Part shown: positions 8,468 through 17,433 of the stretch, in pieces | Layout: each line of letters begins with the position of its first letter | Numbering within the stretch: the first letter of the stretch is position 1 | From: Polaromonas sp. | GTDB taxonomy: Bacteria; Pseudomonadota; Gammaproteobacteria; Burkholderiales; Burkholderiaceae_C | DNA length: 64,000 nt | Assembly (NCBI RefSeq): GCF_012927455.1 | Contig: NZ_JABBPE010000018.1 | Coordinates: forward strand, 1 to 64,000 | Direction of reading: 5' to 3' | Program-made: the position numbers and the translations under genes | Notes under the pieces: generated by a model | Told to the model about the DNA's origin: nothing | Databases searched by the model: none | Seen by the model: only the letters and a program-made list of their open reading frames with translations

Positions 8468-9216
8468 GGCAGTTGATCGCGGTGTTGGGTAGCTGTTGAG
8501 GTACGTAGGGGAAGAATCAGTTGAAACCAGACATAAAGGCCCAGCACCAGGCTGCAAAGTGCAAACCACTGAAAGGCGTAGCCGTAGTGTTTGTCCAGAC
8601 CCAGATTGGGCGCGGCCCAATTGCGCAGCAGGCCTTCGCTGGCCACGCCGGTCTGCAGCAATGACACATCAAGAAGCGGCAAGACAGTTTCTGTGCGGAA
8701 AGCAGGGATATCAAGATTTTGCCGGATGCGGCCACTCTCATCATTCTTGAACTGATAGAGCCTGGAGGGTGCCGGGGCTATCCGCCCGTGGACTGTGACA
8801 GGACCCATGGGTGTCGAAATATCGGGCAGTCGCGTGCGGTCGGTGAAATTACGCGGCACCCAGCCGCGCTGCACCAAAACGACCTGAGCGCTTCCGTCCA
8901 GAAGCAGCGGCGTGACCACCACGAAACCGCTTTTTCCGTCCATGGGCCGGTTGTCGAGGTAAATTGTGTGTGCGGCGCTCCAGTGGCCTGCCAGGGTGGC
9001 CTGCCGATGCAGGAGATCGTTGCCGTTTCGCGCAGCGGCCAGCGCGCGCGCATCCAGCACGGAAAGACCGCTGCGCGACTCGATTGCGGTTTGCAGCGCC
9101 TCTTTCTGCGCAGCGCGGCGCAACTGCCACTGACCCAGCGAGAAGCTGGCGCCCGCGAGCAGCACGGCCGTCAGCGTGATCAGCCAAAAGCGGGGAGAGT
9201 TCAGGGCGGGCCTCAT
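8464..9216 (-). CDS. SURF1 family cytochrome oxidase assembly protein
   Basis: A 250-residue protein with a membrane helix at each end (FWLITLTAVLLAGASFSLGQWQ near the N terminus; WFALCSLVLGLYVWFQL near the C terminus) and a soluble periplasmic domain between them. Family signatures include LGQWQLRRA, YLDNRPMDGKSGFVVVTPL, VLVQRGWVPRNF and KHYGYAFQWFAL. SURF1 proteins help insert heme a into subunit I. The stop overlaps the next gene (GTGA). The start is only 18 bases from that of the divergent DUF2909 gene. Confidence 0.93.
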   Translation of the reverse strand: MRPALNSPRFWLITLTAVLLAGASFSLGQWQLRRAAQKEALQTAIESRSGLSVLDARALAAARNGNDLLHRQATLAGHWSAAHTIYLDNRPMDGKSGFVVVTPLLLDGSAQVVLVQRGWVPRNFTDRTRLPDISTPMGPVTVHGRIAPAPSRLYQFKNDESGRIRQNLDIPAFRTETVLPLLDVSLLQTGVASEGLLRNWAAPNLGLDKHYGYAFQWFALCSLVLGLYVWFQLILPLRTSTATQHRDQLP

Positions 9217-9234
9217 GGGCGGATAATCCGGCTC

Positions 9235-9456
9235 ATGACTTACCTCGTTGCACTGGCATTCATCGCCATCATTGCCAGCTTGGGCTCCGCCCTCTTTTTC
9301 ATGCTCAAGGACGGGACCGACGGCAAGCGCAAAACCAGCAACATGGCACGCGCACTGGCGTTTCGGGTCGGTTTCTCGATTTTGCTATTTGTCTGCATTC
9401 TGATTGCGTGGAAACTCGGTTACATACAACCCACCGGCATCCCCGCTGGCAGATAA
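9235..9456 (+). CDS. DUF2909 twin-transmembrane small protein
   Basis: A 73-residue protein with two membrane helices (residues about 3-22 and 45-64) joined by a short charged loop (KDGTDGKRKTSN), the pattern of the DUF2909 family. The family has no established function but typically sits beside oxidase assembly genes. It runs against the surrounding cluster: its start codon is 18 bases from that of SURF1, and a bidirectional-looking hairpin (9476-9506) follows its stop. The start ATG 9235 has no strong ribosome site; a GATAAT box eight bases upstream is a curiosity. Confidence 0.85.
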   Translation: MTYLVALAFIAIIASLGSALFFMLKDGTDGKRKTSNMARALAFRVGFSILLFVCILIAWKLGYIQPTGIPAGR

Positions 9457-9475
9457 AAAGACAAGAGGCTAAAAA

Positions 9476-9506
9476 ATCAAGGCCGCTTTATGCGGCCTTG
9501 ATTTCT
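9476..9506. terminator. Intrinsic terminator between the DUF2909 gene and ctaE
   Basis: A perfect 11-bp stem (atcaaggccgc / gcggccttgat) with loop tttat. It has an A-run on the left (aaaaa) and a T-rich right side, so it could stop transcription in both directions. It separates ctaE from the convergent small gene. Confidence 0.8.
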
Positions 9507-9602
9507 ATCGCGCGCCCCGCGCAGCGCGGGCGGCTTTGGGACTTTACTCCCCCTTAGGCCGCTGAACCGATAACTCGCTTCGGCCTAATTCGCTGTTCAA
9601 GG

Positions 9603-10484
9603 TCACAGCCAGTAGACGAGGATGTAAAGACCCAGCCACACCACGTCCACGAAGTGCCAGTACCACGCCGCCCCTTCAAAGCCGAAATGTTTCTCGGGCG
9701 TGAAATGCCCTTTTTGCAGGCGGAGGGTAATAAAGAGCAGCATCAGCATGCCGACAAACACGTGAAAACCGTGGAACCCGGTCAACATGTAAAAGGTCGA
9801 ACCATACACACCTGACGTGAGCTTGAGGTTGAGTTCCGAGTAGGCGTGCGCATATTCATAGCCTTGCACCAACAAAAAGACAATGCCCAGCAGGACCGTA
9901 ATCCACATGAACGCAATGGTCCGGCCACGGTGGTTTTCTCGCAACGCATGGTGGGCAATTGTCAGGGTGACGCCGGAACTTAGCAACAACGCGGTGTTGA
10001 TGGTGGGCAACCAGAACGGCGTCATGGTGGTGAAGGGTTCGATGATGTCGGCAGGCGACGCCGTTACGCCGGCAGCCAGGCTGGGCCAGACGGCCTTGAA
10101 GTCGGGCCAGAGCAGCGCATTGTCCAGACTTCCCAATGCCGGCACCGAGTGTGAACGGGCCCACCAGAGCGCCGTAAAGAAGGCGCCGAAGAACATCACT
10201 TCGGAGAAAATAAACCAGCTCATGCTCCAGCGAAAAGACAGGTCAATCTTGCGCCCGTACAAACCGCCTTCGCTTTCGGCGACGGACTCGCGGAACCACT
10301 GAAACAGCGTGCCTAGCCACCACACCATGCCAACAGCCAGCGACCAAGCCCCCCAAGCGGCGCCATTGATCCACTGGCTGGCACCCAGGATGACAAAAAA
10401 CAGGCCAATGGATGCCATCACCGGATGCCGGGAAGGGCTGGGCACAAAGTAGTAAGGGGTTGCCCCGTGGGCTGCTGATGACAT
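9603..10484 (-). CDS. ctaE: Cytochrome c oxidase subunit III
   Basis: A 293-residue protein with seven membrane segments. Motifs typical of subunit III include the N-terminal YYFVPSPSRHPV and ASQWINGAAWGAWS, then SEVMFFGAFFTALWW, TGFHGFHVFVGML and WYWHFVDVVWLGLYILVY. The start at 10484 is chosen because AGGAGT lies six bases upstream; the longer frame to 10517 adds a charged leader without a ribosome site. Subunit III stabilises the proton-pumping core of the aa3-type enzyme. Confidence 0.97.
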   Translation of the reverse strand: MSSAAHGATPYYFVPSPSRHPVMASIGLFFVILGASQWINGAAWGAWSLAVGMVWWLGTLFQWFRESVAESEGGLYGRKIDLSFRWSMSWFIFSEVMFFGAFFTALWWARSHSVPALGSLDNALLWPDFKAVWPSLAAGVTASPADIIEPFTTMTPFWLPTINTALLLSSGVTLTIAHHALRENHRGRTIAFMWITVLLGIVFLLVQGYEYAHAYSELNLKLTSGVYGSTFYMLTGFHGFHVFVGMLMLLFITLRLQKGHFTPEKHFGFEGAAWYWHFVDVVWLGLYILVYWL

Positions 10485-10601
10485 CGATCGACTCCTGTTT
10501 TTCTCTTGAATTCTCAATAATCATTAATTCAAACCGTGATGGGATTCGGCGCGTAGCGCAATCCGGCTATCCAACCGTTTAGCTATTCAGTACTTTGCCT
10601 G

Positions 10602-10805
10602 TTAGCGAGCAACCATCCAGTTCACCAACAGCACCAGGGCTGCCACAAATAAAAAAACACCGATCAGCCCGACCACGATGATGTGGAGGGGATTTAAATT
10701 TTTGGCTTCTTCGTCGTAGGCACCGCGGCCGCCCAGGCCAACGAACGACCAAGCGACGGTCTTGGCGGTACGCCATAGCGATTTTTTTGGAGGACTCGCG
10801 GCCAT
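10602..10805 (-). CDS. DUF2970 small membrane protein
   Basis: A 67-residue protein with one C-terminal membrane helix (IIVVGLIGVFLFVAALVLLV). It matches DUF2970, with the N-terminal KKSLWRTAKTVAWSFVGLGGR stretch. In beta-proteobacteria this small gene is a routine member of the ctaG-ctaE interval; its role is unknown, probably in oxidase assembly or stability. It starts two bases after the ctaG stop. Confidence 0.87.
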   Translation of the reverse strand: MAASPPKKSLWRTAKTVAWSFVGLGGRGAYDEEAKNLNPLHIIVVGLIGVFLFVAALVLLVNWMVAR

Positions 10806-10807
10806 GC

Positions 10808-11416
10808 TCAGGCGCCCGCCTGCTGGCCAAGCGCCGCTGCGGAGGTTGGCTTGGAAGTTTCCGGTGCAGCGGGCGTCTTGCCACCGACTTCAAAAAACGT
10901 GTACGACAACGTGATCGTTGTCACATCCTTGGACAGCTTGGGATCAATCACAAAAGCCACGGGCCACTGCTTTTTCTCACCGGGCGCCAAGGTGTATTGG
11001 CTAAAACAGAAGCACTCAAGCTTATTGAAATACGCGGCCGCCTGAGCCGGCGCATAGCTGGGAATCGCCTGCGCCGACATGGTGCGGTTCTGTACGTTTT
11101 GGAATTCGTACATCACGGTATTCAATTCACCGGGGTGCACCTGCAATGCGTTCTGGGCCGGCTTGAAATGCCAGGGTCCGCGCGAATTGGCATCAAATTC
11201 CACCGTGATGGTACGCGTGCGGTCCACCTGGGTGTTGGCAGGCAGTTTGGCCGCCGCACCAGGGATTTGACGATCAGACAGAGCCAGCACATTAATGCCG
11301 GTCATCTCGCAAATAGCTTTGTAAATGGGCACGAGCGCGTAGCCGAAAGCGAACATGCCGAGCACGATAACGCTCAGCTTGCCCACCATCCTGAAATTTT
11401 CGCGCTTGATTCGCAT
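10808..11416 (-). CDS. ctaG: Cytochrome c oxidase assembly protein CtaG (COX11)
   Basis: A 202-residue protein with one N-terminal membrane helix and a periplasmic immunoglobulin-like copper-binding domain. The copper motif is the CFCFS loop at about residues 135-139. The helix-proximal Cys lies in YKAICEMTGIN. COX11 inserts copper into the CuB site of subunit I. It sits directly downstream of ctaD and the 36-residue gene on the same strand. Confidence 0.96.
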   Translation of the reverse strand: MRIKRENFRMVGKLSVIVLGMFAFGYALVPIYKAICEMTGINVLALSDRQIPGAAAKLPANTQVDRTRTITVEFDANSRGPWHFKPAQNALQVHPGELNTVMYEFQNVQNRTMSAQAIPSYAPAQAAAYFNKLECFCFSQYTLAPGEKKQWPVAFVIDPKLSKDVTTITLSYTFFEVGGKTPAAPETSKPTSAAALGQQAGA

Positions 11417-11459
11417 TAATTAATACCGGATCTGAAATGTTGAGTCTGTTCAACCGGGC

Positions 11460-11570
11460 CTAGCGGCCCAGAAAAATCATCTTCGCCATGAAGCCGGCAA
11501 ATAAGACGAGAGCGACCGACGCTAGTGTCAACGCCAGGCGAAGGTTTTGTTTCTTTTGCTTGGGTGTCAT
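11460..11570 (-). CDS. Cytochrome oxidase small assembly protein, 36 aa
   Basis: A very short frame not usually called: it starts MTPKQKKQNLRLALTLA and continues as one hydrophobic helix ending MIFLGR. It begins with a Lys/Gln-rich cytoplasmic stretch followed by a single membrane segment. Equivalent 30-40 residue genes sit between ctaD and ctaG in many beta-proteobacteria and are annotated only as small oxidase assembly proteins. Position, strand, membrane helix and spacing (19 bases after the ctaD stop, 43 before ctaG) support a real gene. Confidence 0.8.
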   Translation of the reverse strand: MTPKQKKQNLRLALTLASVALVLFAGFMAKMIFLGR

Positions 11571-11589
11571 GGTGCGGCCTCTTTATGCC

Positions 11590-13218
11590 TCAGCCGATCA
11601 CGCGGGTTGCCGTGGCATCCAGCCTGGGTGGGGTTTCAAAGGTGTGAAAGGGTGCGGGCGACGGGACTTCCCACTCTAGGCCTTCGGCGCCCTTCCCGCC
11701 TTCGTCCATCCAAGGATTTTGCCTGGCGGGGGCGCCTTTACCGCGCATCGCGGGCACCACGATGAAGAGGAAGAAATACAACTGCGCGAAACCGAAGAAA
11801 AACGCACCCACGCTGGCTACCGCATTGAAATCGGCAAACTGCATCGGGTAGTCGGCATAGCGGCGCGGCATGCCGGCCAGGCCCAGAAAATGCATCGGGA
11901 AGAAAGTCACGTTGAAGGAAATCAACGACCACCAAAAGTGAATTTTTCCGCGAGTTTCGTTGTACATCACACCGGTCCACTTGGGCGACCAGAAGTAATA
12001 TCCGGCAAACATGGCGTACAGGGACCCCGCGACCAGCACGTAGTGAAAGTGAGCCACCACGTAGTAGGTGTCCTGCAACTGCGTGTCAATCGGCGCTATC
12101 GCCAGGATCACGCCCGTGAGTCCACCAATGGTGAACACGAAGATGAAACCGACCGCAAACAGCATGGGAGTCTCAAATGTCATGGAGCCCTTCCACATGG
12201 TGGCAATCCAATTGAATACTTTCACGCCCGTGGGCACCGCGATCAACATGGTCGAGTACATGAAGAACAACTGACCCGTCACTGGCATGCCGGTGGTAAA
12301 CATGTGGTGCGCCCACACCACGAAGCTCAGAATCGCGATGGACCCGGTAGCATAGACCATGGAGGCATAACCGAACAGGCGTTTGCGTGAGAACGCAGGA
12401 ATGATATGACTGATGATGCCGAAGGCCGGCAAAATCATGATGTACACCTCGGGATGGCCGAAGAACCAGAAGATGTGCTGGAACATCACCGGGTCGCCGC
12501 CGCCGCCGGGATTAAAAAACGTGGTGCCAAAGTGGCGGTCGGTCAGCGTCATGGTGATGGCGCCGGCCAGCACGGGCATTACGGCAATTAAGAGGTAAGC
12601 CGTGATGAGCCAGGTCCAGCAGAACATCGGCATTTTCATCAGCGTCATGCCCGGCGCGCGCATGTTCAGGATGGTCACGATGATGTTGATCGAACCCATG
12701 ATGGATGAAGCGCCCAGAAGGTGGATGGCAAAAATACCTGCATCCATGGACGGTCCCATCTGCAAGGACAGCGGGGCATACATCGTCCAGCCGCCCGCCA
12801 TGGCGCCGCCAGGCAGCAAGAACGAAGTCCCGAGCATCAGCGCAGCCGGAATCAACAGCCAGAAGCTGAAGTTGTTCATGCGCGCAAACGCCATGTCGGA
12901 TGCACCGATCTGCAGCGGAATCATCCAGTTCGCGAAGCCCACAAAGGCCGGCATGATGGCACCGAACACCATGATCAGGCCGTGCATGGTGGTGAGCTGG
13001 TTGAACAACTCAGGGTTGACGATTTGCAGGCCAGGCTGGAACAGCTCGGCGCGAATCAAAAGCGCCAACACGCCGCCGAACATCAACATCGTAAAACTGA
13101 ACAGCAGGTACAGCGTGCCGATGTCTTTGTGGTTGGTGGCAAATACCCAGCGACGCCAGCCCGTCGGGGCATGGTGATCCTCATGCGCATGATCGGGATG
13201 ATCTAGAACAACACTCAT
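11590..13218 (-). CDS. ctaD: Cytochrome c oxidase subunit I
   Basis: A 542-residue heme-copper oxidase core with about twelve membrane helices. The heme a and a3 and CuB ligands are visible: [11 protein letters not shown] (low-spin His), [18 protein letters not shown] (CuB His and cross-linked Tyr), [10 protein letters not shown] (CuB His pair) and [13 protein letters not shown] (heme a3 and heme a His). The proton-channel signatures are of the A1 type (GHPEVY). It catalyses oxygen reduction with proton pumping. It lies downstream of ctaC. Confidence 0.98.
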   Translation of the reverse strand: MSVVLDHPDHAHEDHHAPTGWRRWVFATNHKDIGTLYLLFSFTMLMFGGVLALLIRAELFQPGLQIVNPELFNQLTTMHGLIMVFGAIMPAFVGFANWMIPLQIGASDMAFARMNNFSFWLLIPAALMLGTSFLLPGGAMAGGWTMYAPLSLQMGPSMDAGIFAIHLLGASSIMGSINIIVTILNMRAPGMTLMKMPMFCWTWLITAYLLIAVMPVLAGAITMTLTDRHFGTTFFNPGGGGDPVMFQHIFWFFGHPEVYIMILPAFGIISHIIPAFSRKRLFGYASMVYATGSIAILSFVVWAHHMFTTGMPVTGQLFFMYSTMLIAVPTGVKVFNWIATMWKGSMTFETPMLFAVGFIFVFTIGGLTGVILAIAPIDTQLQDTYYVVAHFHYVLVAGSLYAMFAGYYFWSPKWTGVMYNETRGKIHFWWSLISFNVTFFPMHFLGLAGMPRRYADYPMQFADFNAVASVGAFFFGFAQLYFFLFIVVPAMRGKGAPARQNPWMDEGGKGAEGLEWEVPSPAPFHTFETPPRLDATATRVIG

Positions 13219-13310
13219 CTTGGCTTCCTTTGGTAGCTTTTACCGGTAACTTTATCTTGGCGGCTGGCGCCGTTGTTGTCGACTGCTCGCCCGCCGGCAG
13301 GCAGACTGCT

Positions 13311-14513
13311 TTATTTGCGTGCCGCCTGCACTTCGGCGGGCTGAACGAGCTGGCCAGTCTGGTTGGACCAGTTGTTTTTGGTGAAGCTGATCACCGCAGC
13401 AAGGTCCGTGTCGCTCAACGCTTTCCAGGGCGGCATCGCACCACCGGCTGCGCCGTTGAGCAGCACCATGATTTGCTTGCTGTGGTCTGCGCTCAGCACG
13501 ATGGCCGAGCCGTCAAGCGGCTTGATCGGGCCAGCGCCTTTACCGTTGACCTGGTGGCAGGCGGCACAGTTGGCAGCGTAGACTTTCTCGCCTCGCGCCT
13601 TCAAGTCCGCCAGCGTCCAAACCTTCGCCGGATCGTCCGCCTTGGCTGCAGCTTCCTTGGACTTGGCCGCAACCCATGCACTGTAATCCTGCGCAGAAAC
13701 CACCTTCACATGAATCGGCATGTAGGCATGCTCCTTGCCGCAAAGTTCCTGGCACTGGCCATAGTAGTTGCCTACTTTGTCGGCGCGAAACCAAGTGTCG
13801 CGCACAAAGCCGGGAATCGCGTCCTGCTTGATGCCGAAAGCCGGCACCGCGAAGGCGTGGATTACGTCGTTGGCCGTGGTGATCACGCGGATTTTTTTAT
13901 TGACGGGGACGACCAGCGGATTGTCGACCTTGAGCAAATAGTCATCAGGCGCTTCACCCGCTTTCGGACCGCCATTGTTGGACATCTCGCGATGGGCGTT
14001 GTCCAGCGTCGAGACAAAAGCGATGCCTTCGCCCTCCCCCTTGATGTAGTCGTAACCCCATTTCCACTGGATACCGGTGGCTTTGATGGTGAGGTCGGCG
14101 CTGCTGGTGTCTTTTTGGGCGACCAGCACCTTGGTTGCGGGCAGCGCCATAGCGATCACGATGATGAAAGGAACGATAGTCCAGGCAATTTCGACTAGGG
14201 TGGACTCATGAAAATTGGCCGCTTTGTGGCCCACTGACTTGCGGTGTTTCAAGATGGAATAGAACATTACACCGAACACCGCGACAAAAATCACGAGGCA
14301 GATGGCCATCATGAACCAATGTAGCCATTGCTGCTCCTGGGCAATCCTGGTGACAGCGGGATGCAAGTTGAGCTGGTTGACGGCCGGACCACCGGGCAAA
14401 TCATTCACAGCGTAAGCGGTAGTGCTGACCCAGGCAGCGGAAGATACGAAAATTGAGCCAGCATGCTGCATGCCAAGCCGTAACTTTTTGCTCATGGTGT
14501 TGCTTAGCTTCAT
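13311..14513 (-). CDS. ctaC: Cytochrome c oxidase subunit II with fused cytochrome c domain
   Basis: About 400 residues. A signal peptide and two membrane helices come first. The cupredoxin CuA domain follows, with ligands in YYGQCQELCGKEHAYMPIHV at roughly residues 240-260 and the upstream His in DVIHAFAVPAFGIK. A C-terminal cytochrome c domain has CAACH (about residue 318) and an axial Met in GAMPPWKAL. This caa3-type fusion lets the enzyme take electrons through its own heme. The start is ATG 14513; the GTG three codons earlier (14522) is possible, and neither has a clear ribosome site. Confidence 0.96.
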   Translation of the reverse strand: MKLSNTMSKKLRLGMQHAGSIFVSSAAWVSTTAYAVNDLPGGPAVNQLNLHPAVTRIAQEQQWLHWFMMAICLVIFVAVFGVMFYSILKHRKSVGHKAANFHESTLVEIAWTIVPFIIVIAMALPATKVLVAQKDTSSADLTIKATGIQWKWGYDYIKGEGEGIAFVSTLDNAHREMSNNGGPKAGEAPDDYLLKVDNPLVVPVNKKIRVITTANDVIHAFAVPAFGIKQDAIPGFVRDTWFRADKVGNYYGQCQELCGKEHAYMPIHVKVVSAQDYSAWVAAKSKEAAAKADDPAKVWTLADLKARGEKVYAANCAACHQVNGKGAGPIKPLDGSAIVLSADHSKQIMVLLNGAAGGAMPPWKALSDTDLAAVISFTKNNWSNQTGQLVQPAEVQAARK

Positions 14514-14624
14514 CGTGATCACTTTTTTTTACTTCAATTACCGACCAATTCAACTTAGTATTATAAAGTTTGCGACAGGTCAATCCGCCGTCGGCAAAAA
14601 AGATGTGCTACTTTTAAGCCCAAA

Positions 14625-15125
14625 TTAACGGGCCCGCAGCGCGAACCGTATTTCGCGGGCCAGCGCGGGGCGCAATTCCGGCCGTACATGCCGCCCTACC
14701 CGCACCGACTGCCCCTGCCCTGACACTTCAATCAACGATCTGTCCCCGCCTCTGGGTTCAACCCGGACCCACTCCCGGTTGAACTCTGCCCGCTGCGTGA
14801 GACCAGCCATTTCCAACTCCACCACGAGTTGCCCGCCTTGCAGCGTGATTTTTTCCGCATCTCCCGCATGGCGCGCATAAGCCAGAAAAGCTAGCCCCAC
14901 GGCCAGCAATTCAGCCCACGCGAAAACGATCACCAAAGTGGCACCCTGAAGCCAGAAAAGAACTGCAATACCCAGAGATACCACGCACAGCGACAGGTAA
15001 AACCAGCCCAATTGGACTGGAGTGATGGAACAATGACGTTTGAGGAGCCACTGTACAGCCTCGCGGCTGTGACTGCCCTGCGCGGGCAATGTGGCAAACC
15101 GAAACACGTATGTTTGCTGCAACAT
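14625..15125 (-). CDS. DUF2244 family membrane protein
   Basis: A 166-residue protein with a central pair of membrane helices (residues about 45-85) and a soluble C-terminal domain rich in Val, Glu and Arg. The layout and phrases such as WVRVEP and VRVGRHVRPE match DUF2244, found next to the oxidase subunit II gene in many alpha- and beta-proteobacteria. Function unknown. The start ATG 15125 has a GGGTGG sequence upstream; the longer frame to 15158 is less likely. It is upstream of ctaC on the same strand, about 110 bases away. Confidence 0.8.
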   Translation of the reverse strand: MLQQTYVFRFATLPAQGSHSREAVQWLLKRHCSITPVQLGWFYLSLCVVSLGIAVLFWLQGATLVIVFAWAELLAVGLAFLAYARHAGDAEKITLQGGQLVVELEMAGLTQRAEFNREWVRVEPRGGDRSLIEVSGQGQSVRVGRHVRPELRPALAREIRFALRAR

Positions 15126-15291
15126 GTGGCCACCCTGAAAAATCTGCAGCCACGCCAAACATTGACTGCGGAAAACTTAGGAAAATACCTAAAACCAACA
15201 TCGGGCGTAGTTTCGTTTATCTTGTGCGAGGCTGCAACCCAATGCCAAGACATCGACCCCAAAAGCCGGGGCGCTAACGGAAAAACAACAA

Positions 15292-15648
15292 TCATGTGAC
15301 AAAGGAGTGATCGGCCTCGGCCGCCACCAAAACGACCAGTATGACCAAGCACAAGGGTGATAGCAAGATGGCATAAACGAGCGCCAGCCGCTCCCAGGCC
15401 GTGGGTATGAAGGCCGCGACGACCAGTCCCGCGTTTATCGCATGAAAGTCAGGATCAGACTCCAGCGCAGGTTCCCCCTGAAAGTGGAAGTAATTGACCA
15501 AATAGGACAACGTGATAGGCAAGAACAGCACCCCCAGATTTTGAGGTGAAGGTTGTTGGGGTGTTGCTGGCCTGTCGTCATGATCCCTGCCTTCCGCTTG
15601 ACCACCACCCCTGCGTGTCGGCGCGTGCAAGGTGCGCCACAACCCCAC
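15292..15648 (-). CDS. Hypothetical membrane protein, start unclear
   Basis: A 118-residue frame whose second half is strongly hydrophobic, with two candidate helices (LGVLFLPITLSYLVNYFHF and LALVYAILLSPLCLVILVVLVA) and an acidic linker (GEPALESDPDF). The first 40 residues look like non-coding sequence. A true start could be the GTG within LGVLF, giving about 80 residues. No family recognised. It fills the otherwise empty 520 bases between the DUF2244 gene and the BioC-like gene. Confidence 0.35.
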   Translation of the reverse strand: MGLWRTLHAPTRRGGGQAEGRDHDDRPATPQQPSPQNLGVLFLPITLSYLVNYFHFQGEPALESDPDFHAINAGLVVAAFIPTAWERLALVYAILLSPLCLVILVVLVAAEADHSFVT

Positions 15649-15681
15649 CGGGCGTGCAGACTAATGGTCATCATCGGCCTC

Positions 15682-16584
15682 TTAAGGCTTGGTGCGCCCG
15701 CCTTGCAGCATGGCGCGCATGTCCTGCACCGACACCGCGCTGTGAGCGCTAACCTTGATTTTGGGCTGGGCTTTCAGCGCATGACCGTAAATCACTTCAA
15801 ACGTCAGTGAGAGACGGCCGTCGGCGCTAACCGGCAAGTACTCGCCCAGGGCTTGCTCCAGCCGGGCTTGCCAGCCGCGGCCGCGCAGAGCGGGAAAGCG
15901 CGCAGGATGAAAATTGCGGCCCAGTTCGCGCAGTTCCCGCAGCAGCCGTGACGGGCTGTCGTAGGTCAGCGTGAGCCGCTCCATGTCCATCACAGGTTCG
16001 GCAAACCCGCCTTGCACCAGCATGTCGCCCCAGTCGTGCATGTCGGTCAGCTCATGACCAGCGGGCGGCCAGCCCATGCGCGCGTAAACCTCGCGCAGCT
16101 CTAGGGCGGTATCCGGCCCCAAACATGAAAACATCACGAAACCGTCAACCTTCAGCGCTTGCTGCCAGCTGGCCAGCAGCGCCTGCGGGTCAGCCGATTC
16201 GTGCAGCGCCATGTTGGCCCACAGCATGTCGACACTGCCGGGCGACGGCGCCTCAAAGCGCGTGGCGGAGTTCAGCCACTGCTTCGGATCCCACCACGGC
16301 TTTGCTATGCTTTTCATAGCTGCTTGCGCCCGTTCTGTATGCGCTTCGACCACAAAACACGCTGAATTCGGGTAACGGCGCGCCAGTTGCGCGTGGGCCA
16401 GCAGGCCACCGCGCAAGGCACCCCAATGCGCCCAAGTTTGTGGCTGCAGCTTGATCCACTCCAGCCGGTCTTGCATGCGGCGCGCCACTTCTTCGTGCAG
16501 CCAGGGCGAAGCCAAAGGCGCATTGCGCTGCCAGCGACTGACGGCAGGCGGGTCCAGCGTGGGTGGGATTTGGGGGGTGTTCAT
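15682..16584 (-). CDS. BioC-like SAM-dependent methyltransferase
   Basis: A 300-residue class I methyltransferase from ATG 16584. The order of motifs resembles BioC, the malonyl-ACP O-methyltransferase that opens biotin synthesis: VDMLWANMALHESADPQALL for motifs II-III, VDGFVMFSCLGPDTALEL for the following strand, and the C-terminal SPSRLLRELRELGRNF. The usual glycine-rich SAM loop is poorly preserved. In the region where motif I should lie, the sequence encoding AQAAMKSIA is a copy of the dispersed repeat (16302-16340). The activity is therefore uncertain. It is divergent from comF. Confidence 0.7.
   Translation of the reverse strand: MNTPQIPPTLDPPAVSRWQRNAPLASPWLHEEVARRMQDRLEWIKLQPQTWAHWGALRGGLLAHAQLARRYPNSACFVVEAHTERAQAAMKSIAKPWWDPKQWLNSATRFEAPSPGSVDMLWANMALHESADPQALLASWQQALKVDGFVMFSCLGPDTALELREVYARMGWPPAGHELTDMHDWGDMLVQGGFAEPVMDMERLTLTYDSPSRLLRELRELGRNFHPARFPALRGRGWQARLEQALGEYLPVSADGRLSLTFEVIYGHALKAQPKIKVSAHSAVSVQDMRAMLQGGRTKP
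16302..16340 (-). repeat. Dispersed repeat copy 3, inside the BioC-like gene
   Basis: On the minus strand it reads acgggcgcaagcagctat, gaaaag, catagc, matching the right half of the consensus. It is in frame with the host gene and encodes RAQAAMKSIA. Confidence 0.8.
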
Positions 16585-16662
16585 GAAAAGGTATTCGCTG
16601 CGCACAATTTTCAGCAATCGCCCGCAACTGGAGAGTGCCGGGTAAACAAGTATATTGACACG

Positions 16663-17433
16663 GTGTTTACACGGCTGCTCAACTCTCGTTTCACGCCTGG
16701 TCTATGGCTGCGCCGGCTGCCTGGCTTGGTCAGCCAGTGCGCCGTCTGCCGCAGCTGGCCGGCGCGCCAGGTGTGCCAGCCTTGCGTGGCGCGTTTTACA
16801 GCGGTGCAGCCGCGCTGCGTCAGTTGCGCGCTGGGCTTGCCGGCCGATCTGTCGATGGGACTGAGGACTGGCCCGCCCCTGTGTGGCGAGTGTGCGCGCC
16901 AGCGCCCGCCGCTGGACAGCACGCTGGCCGCAGTGCCCTACGCCTACCCTTGGTCCATGCTGATTTCAGGCTACAAATTTGGCGAGCAGCATGGTTGGGC
17001 CGGTTTTTTTGCCGCCTTGTTGCTTGAATCGCCTGGCGTGCTTCAGGCCTTTGAGGCGTTGGACGCGCAGGACTGGGTGCTGCCAGTGCCGTTGTCAGTG
17101 CAGCGTCTGCAAACGCGCGGCTTCAACCAGGCCTGGGCGCTGGCCAGCGCGTTGGCGCGGCAAAGCGGCACATTGGCACAAGCCGACGCCCAACTACTGC
17201 TGCGCGTCAGGCACACCCGTCCGCAGAGCCAGCTAAAGCGCGAGGCCAGGTTGTCCAACGTCAAGGGCGCTTTTCAGGTAGACCCGCTGCGCGTTGCCGA
17301 ACTGCGGGGTAGGCGCGTGCTGCTGGTCGATGACGTGATGACCAGCGGCGCCTCGCTGTACACGGCAGCGCAGGCTTTGCGCGACGCGGGTGCTGCGCAC
17401 ATCACCGCCGTGGTACTGGCAAGAACGCAATAA
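16663..17433 (+). CDS. comF: ComF family phosphoribosyltransferase-like protein
   Basis: About 256 residues. The N-terminal zinc-finger cysteines are present (CAVC, CQPC, CVSC, CGEC spread over residues about 27-85). A phosphoribosyltransferase-like domain follows with the PRPP loop RRVLLVDDVMTSGASL near residue 218. ComF-type proteins are linked to DNA uptake for transformation, though their biochemical role is unclear. The start is a guess: GTG 16663 is the nearest frame-consistent start, and no ATG or clear ribosome site is visible. The open frame extends further upstream, into the divergent gene. A GC-rich repeat begins right after the stop. Confidence 0.85.
   Translation: MFTRLLNSRFTPGLWLRRLPGLVSQCAVCRSWPARQVCQPCVARFTAVQPRCVSCALGLPADLSMGLRTGPPLCGECARQRPPLDSTLAAVPYAYPWSMLISGYKFGEQHGWAGFFAALLLESPGVLQAFEALDAQDWVLPVPLSVQRLQTRGFNQAWALASALARQSGTLAQADAQLLLRVRHTRPQSQLKREARLSNVKGAFQVDPLRVAELRGRRVLLVDDVMTSGASLYTAAQALRDAGAAHITAVVLARTQ

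Noticed and set aside
8468..8620. Upstream extension of the gene ending at 7736
   Set aside because: It would overlap SURF1 by about 150 bases; the GTG 8467 overlap start is the normal coupled arrangement.
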